From Calidifontimicrobium sp035325925 (GTDB taxonomy: Bacteria; Pseudomonadota; Gammaproteobacteria; Burkholderiales; Burkholderiaceae_C): 52,438 nt of DNA. The notes beneath the pieces are model-generated. The model was not told the origin of the DNA. It was given only the letters and a program-made list of their open reading frames with translations, and did no database searches. The translations under genes were made by a program, and so were the position numbers. This document shows positions 7,475-15,804 of the stretch, in pieces (the stretch's first letter is position 1; the number at the start of each line of letters is the position of its first letter). The DNA lies in the NCBI RefSeq assembly GCF_035325925.1, contig NZ_DAOKZA010000026.1:1-52438 (forward strand). The letters are read 5' to 3'.

Positions 7475-10400
7475 ATGAACGCCCCCCTGCCCGAAGCCGT
7501 GCGCCAGGCCCTCGAGAGCGTCACGCTCGACGACAAGTACGCGCTCGAACACGGTCGTGCCTTCATGAGCGGCGTGCAGGCGCTGGTGCGCCTGCCGATG
7601 CTGCAGCGCCAGCGCGACGCGCTGGCCGGTCTGAACACCGCGGGCTTCGTCAGCGGCTACCGCGGCTCGCCGCTGGGTGGTTACGACCAGGCGCTGTGGC
7701 AGGCGAAGAAGCACCTGGCGGCGCAGCACATCGTGTTCCAGCCCGGCGTCAACGAGGAGCTCGCGGCCACCGCGGTGTGGGGCACGCAGCAGCTCGACCT
7801 GTTCCCGCAGAGCCGCAAGTTCGACGGCGTGTTCGGCATCTGGTACGGCAAGGGTCCCGGCGTGGACCGCTGCTCCGACGTGTTCAAGCACGCCAACATG
7901 GCCGGCACCGCGAGGCACGGCGGCGTGATCGCCATCGCCGGCGACGACCACGTCGCGAAGAGCAGCACCGCGGCGCACCAGAGCGACCACATCTTCAAGG
8001 CCTGCGGCCTGCCGGTGTTCTTCCCGAGCAGCGTGCAGGACATCCTCGACATGGGGCTGCACGCCTTCGCGATGAGCCGCTTCGCCGGGGTGTGGGCCGG
8101 CATGAAGACGATCCAGGAGGTCGTCGAGTCGGCCGCTTCGGTGTCGGTCGACCCCGACCGCGTGTCCATCGTGCTGCCCGAGGACTTCGTCATGCCGCCC
8201 GGCGGCGTGCACATCCGCTGGCCCGACGCGCCGCTCGAGCAGGAGGCTCGGCTGATGGACTACAAGTGGTACGCGGCGCTGGCCTACGTGCGCGCGAACC
8301 GGCTGAATCACGACGTCGTCTCGACCCCGCACGACCGCTACGGCATCATCGCCAGCGGCAAGGCGTTCAACGACACTCGCCAGGCGCTGGCCGACCTGGG
8401 CCTCGACGACGACACCTGCCGGCGCCTGGGCATCCGGCTGCACAAGGTCAACGTGGTGTGGCCGCTGGAGGCGACGATCACGCGCGCCTTCGCCACCGGG
8501 CTGCGCGAGATCCTCGTCGTCGAGGAGAAGCGCCAGGTCATCGAGTACCAGCTCAAGGAGGAGCTGTACAACTGGCGCCCCGACGTGCGCCCCGACGTGC
8601 TCGGCAAGTTCGACGAGCCCGAGGGCGACCACAGCGGCGGCGAGTGGAGCCGGCCGAACCCCAGCGAGAACTGGCTGCTGCGCGCCAAGGCCGACCTGAC
8701 GCCGGCGATCATCGCCAAGGCGATCGCGCGGCGGCTGAAGAAGACCGGCATCGTGCCGGCCGGCAGCGACGTCGCGGCGCGCATCGACGCGCGCATCGCG
8801 GTGATCGAGGCCAAGGAACGCGCGATGGCCGCCACCGAGGTGACCACCGGCGACCGCATCCCGTGGTTCTGCAGCGGCTGCCCGCACAACACCAGCACCC
8901 GCGTGCCCGAGGGCTCGCGCGCCGCGGCCGGCATCGGCTGCCACTACATGGCGGTGTGGATGGACCGCAGCACTGTGACCTTCAGCCAGATGGGCGGCGA
9001 GGGCGTGAGCTGGGTCGGCCAGGCCCCGTTCACCACCGACGGCCACCTCTTCGCCAACCTCGGCGACGGCACCTACTACCACTCGGGGCTGCTGGCGATC
9101 CGCCAGGCGGTGGCCTCGGGCGTGAACATCACCTACAAGATCCTGTTCAACGACGCGGTGGCGATGACCGGCGGCCAGCCGGTCGACGGCACGATGCGCG
9201 TGCCCGAGATGACGCGCGAGCTCGACGCCGAGGGCGTGAAGAAGATCGTCGTCGTCACCGACGAGCCGGCCAAGTACGACGACGCCGGCGTCAAGCAGCG
9301 CCTGGCCGCCGGCGTCACGGTGCGCCACCGCGACGAGCTCGACGCGGTGCAGCGCGAGCTGCGCGAGGTCGCCGGGTGCACCGCGCTGATCTACGACCAG
9401 ACCTGCGCCACCGAGAAGCGCCGCCGGCGCAAGCGCGGCACGATGGCCGACCCGGCCAAGCGCGTCGTCATCAACGAGCTGGTGTGCGAGGGCTGCGGCG
9501 ACTGCAGCGAGCAGAGCAACTGCCTGTCGGTCGAGCCGGTCGAGACCGAGTTCGGCCGCAAGCGGCGCATCAACCAGAGCACCTGCAACAAGGACTTCTC
9601 CTGCGTCAAGGGCTTCTGCCCGAGCTTCGTCACCGTCGAGGGCGGGCAACTGCGCAGGCCCAAGAGGGACCAGAGCGCCGACCCGTTCGCGCTGCCTGCG
9701 ATCCCCGAGCCCGCGGTCCCGGCGGCCGCGACGGCGTACGGCATCGTCGTCGCCGGCGTCGGTGGCACCGGCGTGATCACCATCGGCCAGCTGCTGGGCA
9801 TGGCCGCACACCTCGAGGGCAAGGGCGTGGTCACGCAGGACTCGGCCGGCCTGGCGCAGAAGGGCGGCGCGACCTGGAGCCACGTGCAGATCGCCGACCA
9901 TCCCGACGCGATCCACACCACCAAGGTCGACCTCGCGAAGGCCGACCTGGTGATCGGCTGCGAGGCGATCGTCGCCGCCGGCAAGACCACGCTGGCGGCG
10001 ATCGCCGAGGGCCGCACCTACGTCGCGCTGAACACGCACGGCACGCCGACCGCGGCCTTCGTGCACCGCCCCGACTGGCAGTTCCCGGGCGCCGGCTGCG
10101 AGGCCGCGCTGCGCAGCGCCGCCGGCGCGAACCTGGTCGGCGCCTTCGACGCCGAGGAGGTCGCGGTGCGACTGCTCGGCGACAGCATCTACACCAACCC
10201 GCTGATGCTCGGCTACGCGTGGCAGCGCGGCCGCGTGCCGCTGAGCCAGGCGGCGCTGCTGCGCGCGATCGAGCTCAACGGCGTGCAGGTCGAGGCGAAC
10301 AAGGCCGCCTTCGAGTGGGGCCGGCGCTGCGCACACGACCTGGCCGCGGTGCGCGCGCTGTACCAGGGCGCGCAGGTCATCGAGTTCGTCAAGCGCCCCT

Positions 10401-11056
10401 CGCTCGACGACATGGTCGCCAAGCGCGTCGAGTTCCTCACCGGCTACCAGAACGCCGCCTACGCCGCCGAGTACCGGGCCTTCGTCGACAAGGTGCGCGC
10501 CGCCGAGGCGCCGCTGTCGAGCACGCGGCTGACCGAGGCGGTGGCGCGCTACCTGTTCAAGCTGATGGCCTACAAGGACGAGTACGAGGTCGCGCGGCTG
10601 CACACCGACGCGGCGTTCGTCGCGAAGATCGCGTCGACGTTCGAGGGCGACTACAGGCTGGTGCACCACCTGGCGCCGCCGCTGTTCGCGAAGAGGAACG
10701 ACCGCGGCGAGCTGGTCAAGCGCCCATTCGGGCCGTGGATGCGCACCGCCTTCGGCGTGCTGGCCAGGCTCAGGGGGCTGCGCGGCACGGCGTTCGACCC
10801 GTTCGGCCGCACCGAGGAACGGCGCACCGAGCGCGCGCTGATCGGCGAGTACCGCGCCTGCATCGACGAGTTGCTGCGCGCCCTGAGCGCCGAGCGGCTC
10901 GCACTGGCGGTCGAGATCGCGCGCGTGCCCGAGGACATCCGCGGCTACGGTCACGTGAAGGCGCGCCACCTCGCGGCGGCGCGCACGAAGTGGCAGCAAC
11001 TGCTCGGCCGCTGGCGCGGCGGCCCCGACGCCGGCGGGCTGCGGCGCGCCGCGTGA
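7475..11056 (+). CDS. indolepyruvate ferredoxin oxidoreductase, fused alpha-beta type
   Basis: A 1193-residue fusion enzyme that oxidatively decarboxylates aryl-2-oxoacids (indolepyruvate, phenylpyruvate) to acyl-CoA with ferredoxin as acceptor. An N-terminal TPP-dependent pyrimidine-binding domain begins GFVSGYRGSPLGGYD. A central TPP-binding domain has the CSGCPHN motif near residue 468. A cysteine cluster VCEGCGDCSEQSNC near 670, with further Cys, is typical of a [4Fe-4S] ligand set. A C-terminal gamma-type domain begins GVGGTGVITIGQLLG near 762. The ATG at 7475 is preceded by CACGGAG; the frame stays open upstream but without family-like sequence. The divergent AsnC-type gene is the probable regulator. 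Confidence 0.93.
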   Translation: MNAPLPEAVRQALESVTLDDKYALEHGRAFMSGVQALVRLPMLQRQRDALAGLNTAGFVSGYRGSPLGGYDQALWQAKKHLAAQHIVFQPGVNEELAATAVWGTQQLDLFPQSRKFDGVFGIWYGKGPGVDRCSDVFKHANMAGTARHGGVIAIAGDDHVAKSSTAAHQSDHIFKACGLPVFFPSSVQDILDMGLHAFAMSRFAGVWAGMKTIQEVVESAASVSVDPDRVSIVLPEDFVMPPGGVHIRWPDAPLEQEARLMDYKWYAALAYVRANRLNHDVVSTPHDRYGIIASGKAFNDTRQALADLGLDDDTCRRLGIRLHKVNVVWPLEATITRAFATGLREILVVEEKRQVIEYQLKEELYNWRPDVRPDVLGKFDEPEGDHSGGEWSRPNPSENWLLRAKADLTPAIIAKAIARRLKKTGIVPAGSDVAARIDARIAVIEAKERAMAATEVTTGDRIPWFCSGCPHNTSTRVPEGSRAAAGIGCHYMAVWMDRSTVTFSQMGGEGVSWVGQAPFTTDGHLFANLGDGTYYHSGLLAIRQAVASGVNITYKILFNDAVAMTGGQPVDGTMRVPEMTRELDAEGVKKIVVVTDEPAKYDDAGVKQRLAAGVTVRHRDELDAVQRELREVAGCTALIYDQTCATEKRRRRKRGTMADPAKRVVINELVCEGCGDCSEQSNCLSVEPVETEFGRKRRINQSTCNKDFSCVKGFCPSFVTVEGGQLRRPKRDQSADPFALPAIPEPAVPAAATAYGIVVAGVGGTGVITIGQLLGMAAHLEGKGVVTQDSAGLAQKGGATWSHVQIADHPDAIHTTKVDLAKADLVIGCEAIVAAGKTTLAAIAEGRTYVALNTHGTPTAAFVHRPDWQFPGAGCEAALRSAAGANLVGAFDAEEVAVRLLGDSIYTNPLMLGYAWQRGRVPLSQAALLRAIELNGVQVEANKAAFEWGRRCAHDLAAVRALYQGAQVIEFVKRPSLDDMVAKRVEFLTGYQNAAYAAEYRAFVDKVRAAEAPLSSTRLTEAVARYLFKLMAYKDEYEVARLHTDAAFVAKIASTFEGDYRLVHHLAPPLFAKRNDRGELVKRPFGPWMRTAFGVLARLRGLRGTAFDPFGRTEERRTERALIGEYRACIDELLRALSAERLALAVEIARVPEDIRGYGHVKARHLAAARTKWQQLLGRWRGGPDAGGLRRAA

Positions 11057-11109
11057 ACCGGCGGCCGCGCCGGCGACAATCCGGCCTCGCGAACCTGAAG
11101 ACCACGTCG

Positions 11110-11565
11110 ATGAAGCGACCCGCCCTGCTCCTGGCCGCGCTGTGCGCGGCGCCACCGCTGCTCGCCGCGACCGCGGCCGACCTGCAGCGCTGCCGCGCGA
11201 TCGGTGACGCCGCGGCGCGGCTGGCGTGTTACGACGCGCTGGCGCTGCCGGCGGCCTCCGCGGCGGTGCCGACGGGCGCGGCACCGGCCGCGCCGCCGGC
11301 CGACCCGGCCGCGCGCTTCGGGCTGCGCGAACCGGCGCCGGCGGTCGACGCCGTCGAGAGCCACATCCCCGGGCGCTTCGACGGCTGGGACGCGCGCACG
11401 CAGATCCGCCTGGCCAACGGGCAGGTCTGGCAGATCAGCGACGGCAGCCGCGGCGTGTACCGCCTCGACAGCCCGCGCGTGCGTATCCGCAAGGGTGCGC
11501 TGGGCTCTTTCTTCCTCGAGATCGAGGGACAGAACCAGTCGCCGCGCGTACGCCGCGTGCAGTAG
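11110..11565 (+). CDS. exported protein of unknown function
   Basis: The 151-residue product starts MKRPALLLAALCAAPPLLAA, a clear Sec signal peptide. A short segment with two Cys follows (LQRCRAIGDAAARLACYDAL, residues 25-44), a motif seen near the mature N terminus of several unrelated Burkholderiales periplasmic proteins. After an Ala/Pro-rich linker there is a compact C-terminal domain (IPGRFDGWDARTQIRLANGQ to the end) that looks like a small beta barrel. The function is unknown. A GACAAT hexamer lies 29 bases upstream. The gene is convergent with the BON lipoprotein. Confidence 0.75.
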   Translation: MKRPALLLAALCAAPPLLAATAADLQRCRAIGDAAARLACYDALALPAASAAVPTGAAPAAPPADPAARFGLREPAPAVDAVESHIPGRFDGWDARTQIRLANGQVWQISDGSRGVYRLDSPRVRIRKGALGSFFLEIEGQNQSPRVRRVQ

Positions 11566-11619
11566 CGCCGCCCACGCCGGGCGCGGCGGCATCGTCGCCG
11601 GCGCGCCGCGGTTCGAAGT

Positions 11620-11648
11620 GAGCGCCGCGGGCCACGGGCCCGGCGCTC
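11620..11648. terminator. GC hairpin between convergent genes
   Basis: GAGCGCC (11620-11626) pairs with GGCGCTC (11642-11648), and GGGCC (11629-11633) pairs with GGCCC (11637-11641), around a three-base loop with a two-base bulge. It sits at the 3' ends of two convergent genes and touches the BON gene's stop codon. There is no T-run, so it would have to work as an RNA-stabilising or Rho-assisted end rather than a classical intrinsic terminator. Confidence 0.35.
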
Positions 11649-12129
11649 AGGACGTGCCGACGCGCAGCCGGTTGTCGACGCGCACGACCCCCTCGGCCGC
11701 CGACGCGACGCGGCTCGCGCGCCGGCGCGCGTCGGCGGTGGGGGCCATGCCGCTGAGCGTGACCACGCCGTCGCGCGTGTCGACGTCGATCACCAGCGCA
11801 CCGAGCGCCGGGTCGGCGAGCAGCGCCGCGCTGACGCGCGCCGTGACCGCCGTATCACCGAGTCGATCGGCCGCCATGGCCGCGCCCCGCTTGCCGGCGT
11901 CGAGCGCGTGGGTCGCCGCGTCCTTGACGCGTTCGACGCCGTCGTTCGCCTGATCGGCCAGCGCCTGCGACCGGCGTTCGACGCCGGCCACCACCGCGTC
12001 GATGCGCTGGCCGACCGTGGCCTCGGGCTCGCTGCGGCCGCACGCCGTCAGCATCGCCGCCAACACGAGCGCCGCGACGCCCGGCACCTGAAGGCGCGTG
12101 CCGCTCGTGCACTGGATGTTCGATCGCAT
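11647..12129 (-). CDS. BON-domain lipoprotein
   Basis: The 160-residue product has a lipoprotein signal with lipobox LTAC (Cys30). A helical, charged middle part follows (about residues 40-85), then a BON domain (about 90-157, DTAVTARVSAALLADPALGA and the strand DGVVTLSGMAPTADARRRAS). BON proteins such as OsmY protect the envelope and may bind phospholipid. A Shine-Dalgarno AGGAGA precedes the start, and TACAGT on the minus strand (12180-12185) is a plausible -10. It is divergent from the Nudix gene, with a perfect 18-bp palindrome between them. Confidence 0.86.
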   Translation of the reverse strand: MRSNIQCTSGTRLQVPGVAALVLAAMLTACGRSEPEATVGQRIDAVVAGVERRSQALADQANDGVERVKDAATHALDAGKRGAAMAADRLGDTAVTARVSAALLADPALGALVIDVDTRDGVVTLSGMAPTADARRRASRVASAAEGVVRVDNRLRVGTS

Positions 12130-12229
12130 GCCTGGTCTCCTCGCGGCCGCGGCGCGTCGCCGCCGGCCTCCGTCGCGCCACTGTAGGCAGTACCCGCCGC
12201 GGCGGGCGTCGGTCGCCGGCGCGATCGGC

Positions 12230-12247
12230 TGTCGGACGCGTCCGACA
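12230..12247. promoter_or_regulatory. perfect 18-bp palindrome, candidate operator
   Basis: TGTCGGACGCGTCCGACA is its own reverse complement. It lies in the 206-bp space between the divergent BON lipoprotein and Nudix genes. It occupies the -35 position relative to a TACACT hexamer at 12255-12260 facing the Nudix gene. An exact palindrome of this length placed over a promoter is typical of a dimeric repressor or activator site. The cognate regulator is unknown. Confidence 0.42.
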
Positions 12248-12335
12248 CGCCGCCTACACTTGTGACGCGATACAACCCGCGCCCGCCGCCGACTGGCCCG
12301 CCATCGAACAGGCGCGGCAACGGCGGCGCCCCCGC

Positions 12336-13136
12336 GTGCCCGTGCGCCTGGGCCAGCACGCCGAGCCGATCGGCTCGGTGGCGCGCGAGCACCTCGACGC
12401 GCTGCGCCGCTGGCCCGGCCTGCTGCAGGTCGACGCCGACGCGGTGCGGCTGCACGCGCTCGACGACCTCGACGCCCGCCTGGCCGAGGTGCACGCCGCG
12501 TTGCGCGCCGAAGGCCTGGTGCGTGCCTGGCGCGACGAGGCCTTCACGCTGCGGCACCCGCGCACGCGCGCCCCGCTGGCGGTGATCGAGCGCGCCGCCG
12601 CGCGCTTCTGGGGTGCGCTGACGCTGGGCGCGCATGCCAACGGCTATGTCGCCGGTGCGCGGGGGCGGCCGCAGTGGCTGTGGGTCGCGCAGCGCTCGCC
12701 GCACAAGGCCACCGACCCCGGGCTGCACGACAACCTGGTCGGCGGCGGGGTGCCGCACGGCCAGACACCGTGGCAGGCGCTGGTGCGCGAGGGCTGGGAG
12801 GAAGCCGGACTCGACGCCGCGACGATGTCCGCGGCGCGCCGCGGGCGCGTGATCGCCGTCGAGCGCGACATCGCCGAGGGCCTGCAGGTCGAGCGGGTGC
12901 ACGTGTGGGACCTGCCGCTGCCGCCGGCGCTGACACCGCGCAACCAGGACGGCGAGGTCGCGGCCGTGCAGCGCCTGCCGGTGGCCGAGGCGATCGCGCT
13001 GGCCGCCGGCGGCGCGATGACCGTCGACGCCGCACTGGTGACGCTGGACTTCGCGCTGCGCCACCACCTGCTCGACGCCCACGCGCATCGCCGGCTGGCC
13101 GCGCGCGCCGCGGCGCTGTGGGCCGCGGAACCCTGA
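12336..13136 (+). CDS. Nudix hydrolase, DUF4743 subfamily
   Basis: The product is 266 residues from a GTG. An N-terminal DUF4743-like region (about 1-105) precedes a Nudix domain (about 105-250) of the thiamine-pyrophosphokinase-associated type. The Nudix helix reads GGGVPHGQTPWQALVREGWE followed by EAG. The catalytic REGWEEAG half is intact, but the first Glu of the G-x5-E consensus is Gln. It hydrolyses some nucleoside-diphosphate-linked compound; the substrate is unknown. The start is uncertain: the frame is open upstream and encodes plausible family sequence (DWPAIEQARQ) back to an ATA at 12270, but no ATG/GTG/TTG is found there. Confidence 0.85.
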   Translation: MPVRLGQHAEPIGSVAREHLDALRRWPGLLQVDADAVRLHALDDLDARLAEVHAALRAEGLVRAWRDEAFTLRHPRTRAPLAVIERAAARFWGALTLGAHANGYVAGARGRPQWLWVAQRSPHKATDPGLHDNLVGGGVPHGQTPWQALVREGWEEAGLDAATMSAARRGRVIAVERDIAEGLQVERVHVWDLPLPPALTPRNQDGEVAAVQRLPVAEAIALAAGGAMTVDAALVTLDFALRHHLLDAHAHRRLAARAAALWAAEP

Positions 13137-13238
13137 GCCCCGCGCGCGGTCGCCCGTGCGGCTGCGTTCAAGCCGATTGAAGCCTGCCCGCAGCCGCGCT
13201 GAACCCCGCGGCCGCGCACGGCGCAGACACTCCCCTGG

Positions 13239-13817
13239 ATGCCGACTTCGACGCCGAACCCGACGCGCTACACCGCGACCGCGATCACGCTGCACTGGCT
13301 GCTCGCGCTGCTGATCCTCGGGTCGCTGGCGCTGGGCGCGTACATGACGTCGCTGCCGTTCTCGCCGGCGCGGCTGAAGCTGTACAACTGGCACAAGTGG
13401 GCCGGCGTCGTGATCCTCACGCTGTCGGCGTTGCGGCTGCTGTGGCGCCTCACGCACCGTCCGCCGCCCGACGTCGCGATGCCCGCCTGGCAGCGCCGCG
13501 TCGCACATGGCACGCACCGAGCGCTGTACCTGCTGTTCTTCGCCGTGCCGCTGGTCGGCTGGGCGTACAGCTCGGCCGCGGGCTTCCCGCTGGTCGTGTT
13601 CGGCGTGCTGCCGCTGCCCGACTTCGTCCCCGCCGACAAGGCGCTGGCCGAGGCGATCAAGCCCTGGCACGGCGCGCTGGCGTACACGCTGGCGGCGCTG
13701 GTCGCGCTGCACGCGCTCGCCGCGCTCAAGCACCACTGGATCGACCGCGACGGCCTGCTGCTGCGCATGTGGCCGGTGCGCGCCCGAGCGGGCAACCCTT
13801 CGCTTCAACGACGATGA
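13239..13817 (+). CDS. cytochrome b561
   Basis: A 192-residue four-helix membrane protein. Family marks are ATAITLHWLLALLILGSLAL (helix 1, haem His), LYNWHKWAGVVILTL (helix 2), HRALYLLFFAVPLVGWAYS (helix 3) and the final helix ending LVALHALAALKHHW. The histidines on helices 1, 2 and 4 would bind two b haems. It probably passes electrons across the inner membrane from the quinone pool, as for the YceJ homologues beside YceI in enterobacteria. Its stop overlaps the ATG of the first yceI gene (ATGA), so the pair is translationally coupled. Upstream, TTCAA and TTGAA form a small inverted repeat at 13167-13181. Confidence 0.93.
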   Translation: MPTSTPNPTRYTATAITLHWLLALLILGSLALGAYMTSLPFSPARLKLYNWHKWAGVVILTLSALRLLWRLTHRPPPDVAMPAWQRRVAHGTHRALYLLFFAVPLVGWAYSSAAGFPLVVFGVLPLPDFVPADKALAEAIKPWHGALAYTLAALVALHALAALKHHWIDRDGLLLRMWPVRARAGNPSLQRR

Positions 13818-14383
13818 CCGAACACCTCCGACGACTCGCAGCCGCCGTCGCGCTGTCCGCGCTCGCCGCCGCGCCCGTGGCAGCGCAGCAGCTGGTCAAG
13901 GCCGGCAGCGAGATCGCCTTCACCAGCCGCCAGATGGGCGTGCCGGTCGACGGCCGCTTCCGCCAGTTCGACGCGCAACTCGCTTTCGACCCGAAGAACC
14001 CGGCCGCCGGCCGCGTGGCGATGACCATCGACCTGGCGAGCATCACGATGGGCGCGCCCGAGAGCGAAGCCGAAGTGGTCAAGGCGCCGTGGTTCGACAC
14101 GGCGCGCTTCCCGCAGGCGACGTTCCGCTCGAACGCGATCAGGGCGGTCGGCGCGGGCCGCTACGAGGTGGTCGGCCAGCTCGGCATCAAGGGCGCGCAG
14201 CGCGAGGTCGTCGTGCCGGTCGCGCTGGCGAGCAGCGGCGGCCAGACCATCGCCAGCGGCAGCTTCGTGATCCGGCGCCTGGACTTCCGCATCGGCGACG
14301 GCGATTGGGCCGACATGTCGATGGTCGCCAACGACGTGCAGGTGCGCTTCAAGCTGGTGCTCGCCGGCGTCGCCGCACCCTGA
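13814..14383 (+). CDS. YceI-family periplasmic protein (copy 1)
   Basis: The 189-residue product has a signal peptide (residues 1-24, ending AAAPVAAQ) and a YceI lipocalin-like barrel. YceI proteins bind polyisoprenoid or amphiphilic ligands in the periplasm. Typical elements are AGSEIAFTSRQMGVPVDGRF, the EAEVVKAPWFDTARFPQATF region and LDFRIGDGDWAD near the C terminus. Unlike the two following copies it has no Cys pair, so it belongs to a different sub-branch. It is coupled to cytochrome b561 by a four-base overlap, suggesting that the haem protein and this binding protein work together. Confidence 0.92.
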   Translation: MTEHLRRLAAAVALSALAAAPVAAQQLVKAGSEIAFTSRQMGVPVDGRFRQFDAQLAFDPKNPAAGRVAMTIDLASITMGAPESEAEVVKAPWFDTARFPQATFRSNAIRAVGAGRYEVVGQLGIKGAQREVVVPVALASSGGQTIASGSFVIRRLDFRIGDGDWADMSMVANDVQVRFKLVLAGVAAP

Positions 14384-14436
14384 CCCGTACGAATCGCACC
14401 TTCCCCCTTCTTCCTTTTCCCACAGGAGTGACTCCG

Positions 14437-15018
14437 ATGACGACCCTGCGCCCCGCCCTCGCCGCAGCCGCGGCCGTGGCATGCCTCGCGGCCGCCGTGC
14501 CCGTGCACGCCGCCACGTACGCGATCGACCCGACACACACCTTCGTGACCTTCGAGATTCCGCACTTCGGCACCTCGACCAACCGCGGCCGCTTCGACAA
14601 GAAGACCGGCAGCGTGCAGTTCGACCGCGCCGCGCGCACCGGCAAGGTCGAGATCTCGATCGACACCGCGTCGATCAACACCGGCGTGGGCCCCTTCAAC
14701 GAACACCTGCGCAGCAAGGACTTCTTCGATGCCGCCAACCACCCGACGGCCACCTTCGTCGCCGAGCGCATGGTGTTCGACGGCGACAAGGTCGCCGAGG
14801 TGCCGGGACGGCTGACGCTGCGCGGCAGGACGCACCCGGTCACGCTGAAGGCGACCAACTTCAACTGCTACGACAACCCGATGTTCAAGCGCGAGGTCTG
14901 CGGCGGCGACTTCGTCGCCACGATCAAGCGCAGCCAGTTCGGTGTCGACTGGGGCCTCGAGATGGGTTTCCCCGACGAGGTGCGCCTGCTGGTGCAGGTC
15001 GAGGCGATCAAGCAGTAA
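14437..15018 (+). CDS. YceI-family periplasmic protein (copy 2)
   Basis: The 193-residue product has a signal peptide cleaved after HAA (about residue 26) and the full YceI domain: YAIDPTHTFVTFEIPHFGTS, then FNEHLRSKDFFDAANHPTAT. Two cysteines at 144 and 155 (NCYDNP and REVCGGDF) probably form a disulfide in the periplasm. It lies 53 bases after copy 1 and has its own Shine-Dalgarno (CAGGAG). Copy 3 shares its Cys pair with identical spacing and is clearly its duplicate. Confidence 0.93.
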   Translation: MTTLRPALAAAAAVACLAAAVPVHAATYAIDPTHTFVTFEIPHFGTSTNRGRFDKKTGSVQFDRAARTGKVEISIDTASINTGVGPFNEHLRSKDFFDAANHPTATFVAERMVFDGDKVAEVPGRLTLRGRTHPVTLKATNFNCYDNPMFKREVCGGDFVATIKRSQFGVDWGLEMGFPDEVRLLVQVEAIKQ

Positions 15019-15085
15019 CGCCATCGCCGCCGGGGTCACCGCCGCCCCGGCCGACGCGGCGCCTCGATCGGCGCGACCATCGCGC

Positions 15086-15652
15086 ATGCGCGCGATCGCC
15101 CCGGCCGTGTTCGCAGTTCTGTGCACGCTGGCCGGCCCGGCGGCCGCGGCGGTCTACGACCTCGACCCGGCGCACACCTTCGTGCACTTCGAGGTGCTGC
15201 ACTTCGGCACCTCGACGATGCGCGGACGCATCGGCCCGGTGCGCGGCGCGGTCGACTTCGACCGCGGCGCCCGGCGTGGCCACGTGGGCCTGCGCATCCC
15301 GATGGCCAGCGTCGACACGGGCGTCGCCCCGTTCGACGCCCGGTTGAGGCGCGACGACCTGCTCGCTGCCGACGACCACCCCGAGGCCTTCTTCGTCGCC
15401 GCCGACTGGCGCTTCGACGGCGAGCGGCTTCGCGAACTGCGCGGCGAGCTGACGTGGCGCGGCATCAGCCGGCCGCTGGCGCTGCGCGCGCTGCACTTCG
15501 CGTGTCGCGACGACGCGCGGCAACGCACCGAGGTCTGCGGTGGCGACTTCGAAGCGCATCTGCACCGCAGCGAGTTCGGCGCCGATTTCGGATTGCCGTT
15601 CATCGCCGACCGCGTGCGGCTGGTGATCCAGGTCGAGGCGCTGCGCCGCTGA
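15086..15652 (+). CDS. YceI-family periplasmic protein (copy 3)
   Basis: The 188-residue product has a signal peptide (residues 1-22) and a YceI domain starting YDLDPAHTFVHFEVLHFGTS, very close to copy 2. Cys140 and Cys151 match the copy-2 pair with the same spacing. Several copy-2 motifs have changed (DDLLAADDHPEAFFVAA replaces the usual DFFDAANHPTATFVA), pointing to functional divergence after duplication. The ATG at 15086 gives the correct signal peptide; the frame is open further upstream but overlaps copy 2 antiproductively. Confidence 0.9.
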   Translation: MRAIAPAVFAVLCTLAGPAAAAVYDLDPAHTFVHFEVLHFGTSTMRGRIGPVRGAVDFDRGARRGHVGLRIPMASVDTGVAPFDARLRRDDLLAADDHPEAFFVAADWRFDGERLRELRGELTWRGISRPLALRALHFACRDDARQRTEVCGGDFEAHLHRSEFGADFGLPFIADRVRLVIQVEALRR

Positions 15653-15682
15653 GCCGCTGCGCGGCCGCCGGGTTAGACCCAA

Positions 15683-15712
15683 TTGCCCGACCGGCGACGC
15701 GCACAGAATACT
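15683..15712 (+). promoter_or_regulatory. possible sigma70 promoter of the TRAP operon
   Basis: TTGCCC (15683-15688) and AATACT (15707-15712) are separated by 18 bases, about 90 bases ahead of the receptor gene. Each matches four of six consensus positions. It is the only AT-rich patch in this intergenic space. Confidence 0.35.
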
Positions 15713-15804
15713 GCAGCGGCAAGGCCGCACGCCTGCGCGTGCCGTGGCATGCGCCCGCGGGCCCCTCCCGCCCCGCCATCCAGCCCTCACAGGAGACCCC
15801 GACG

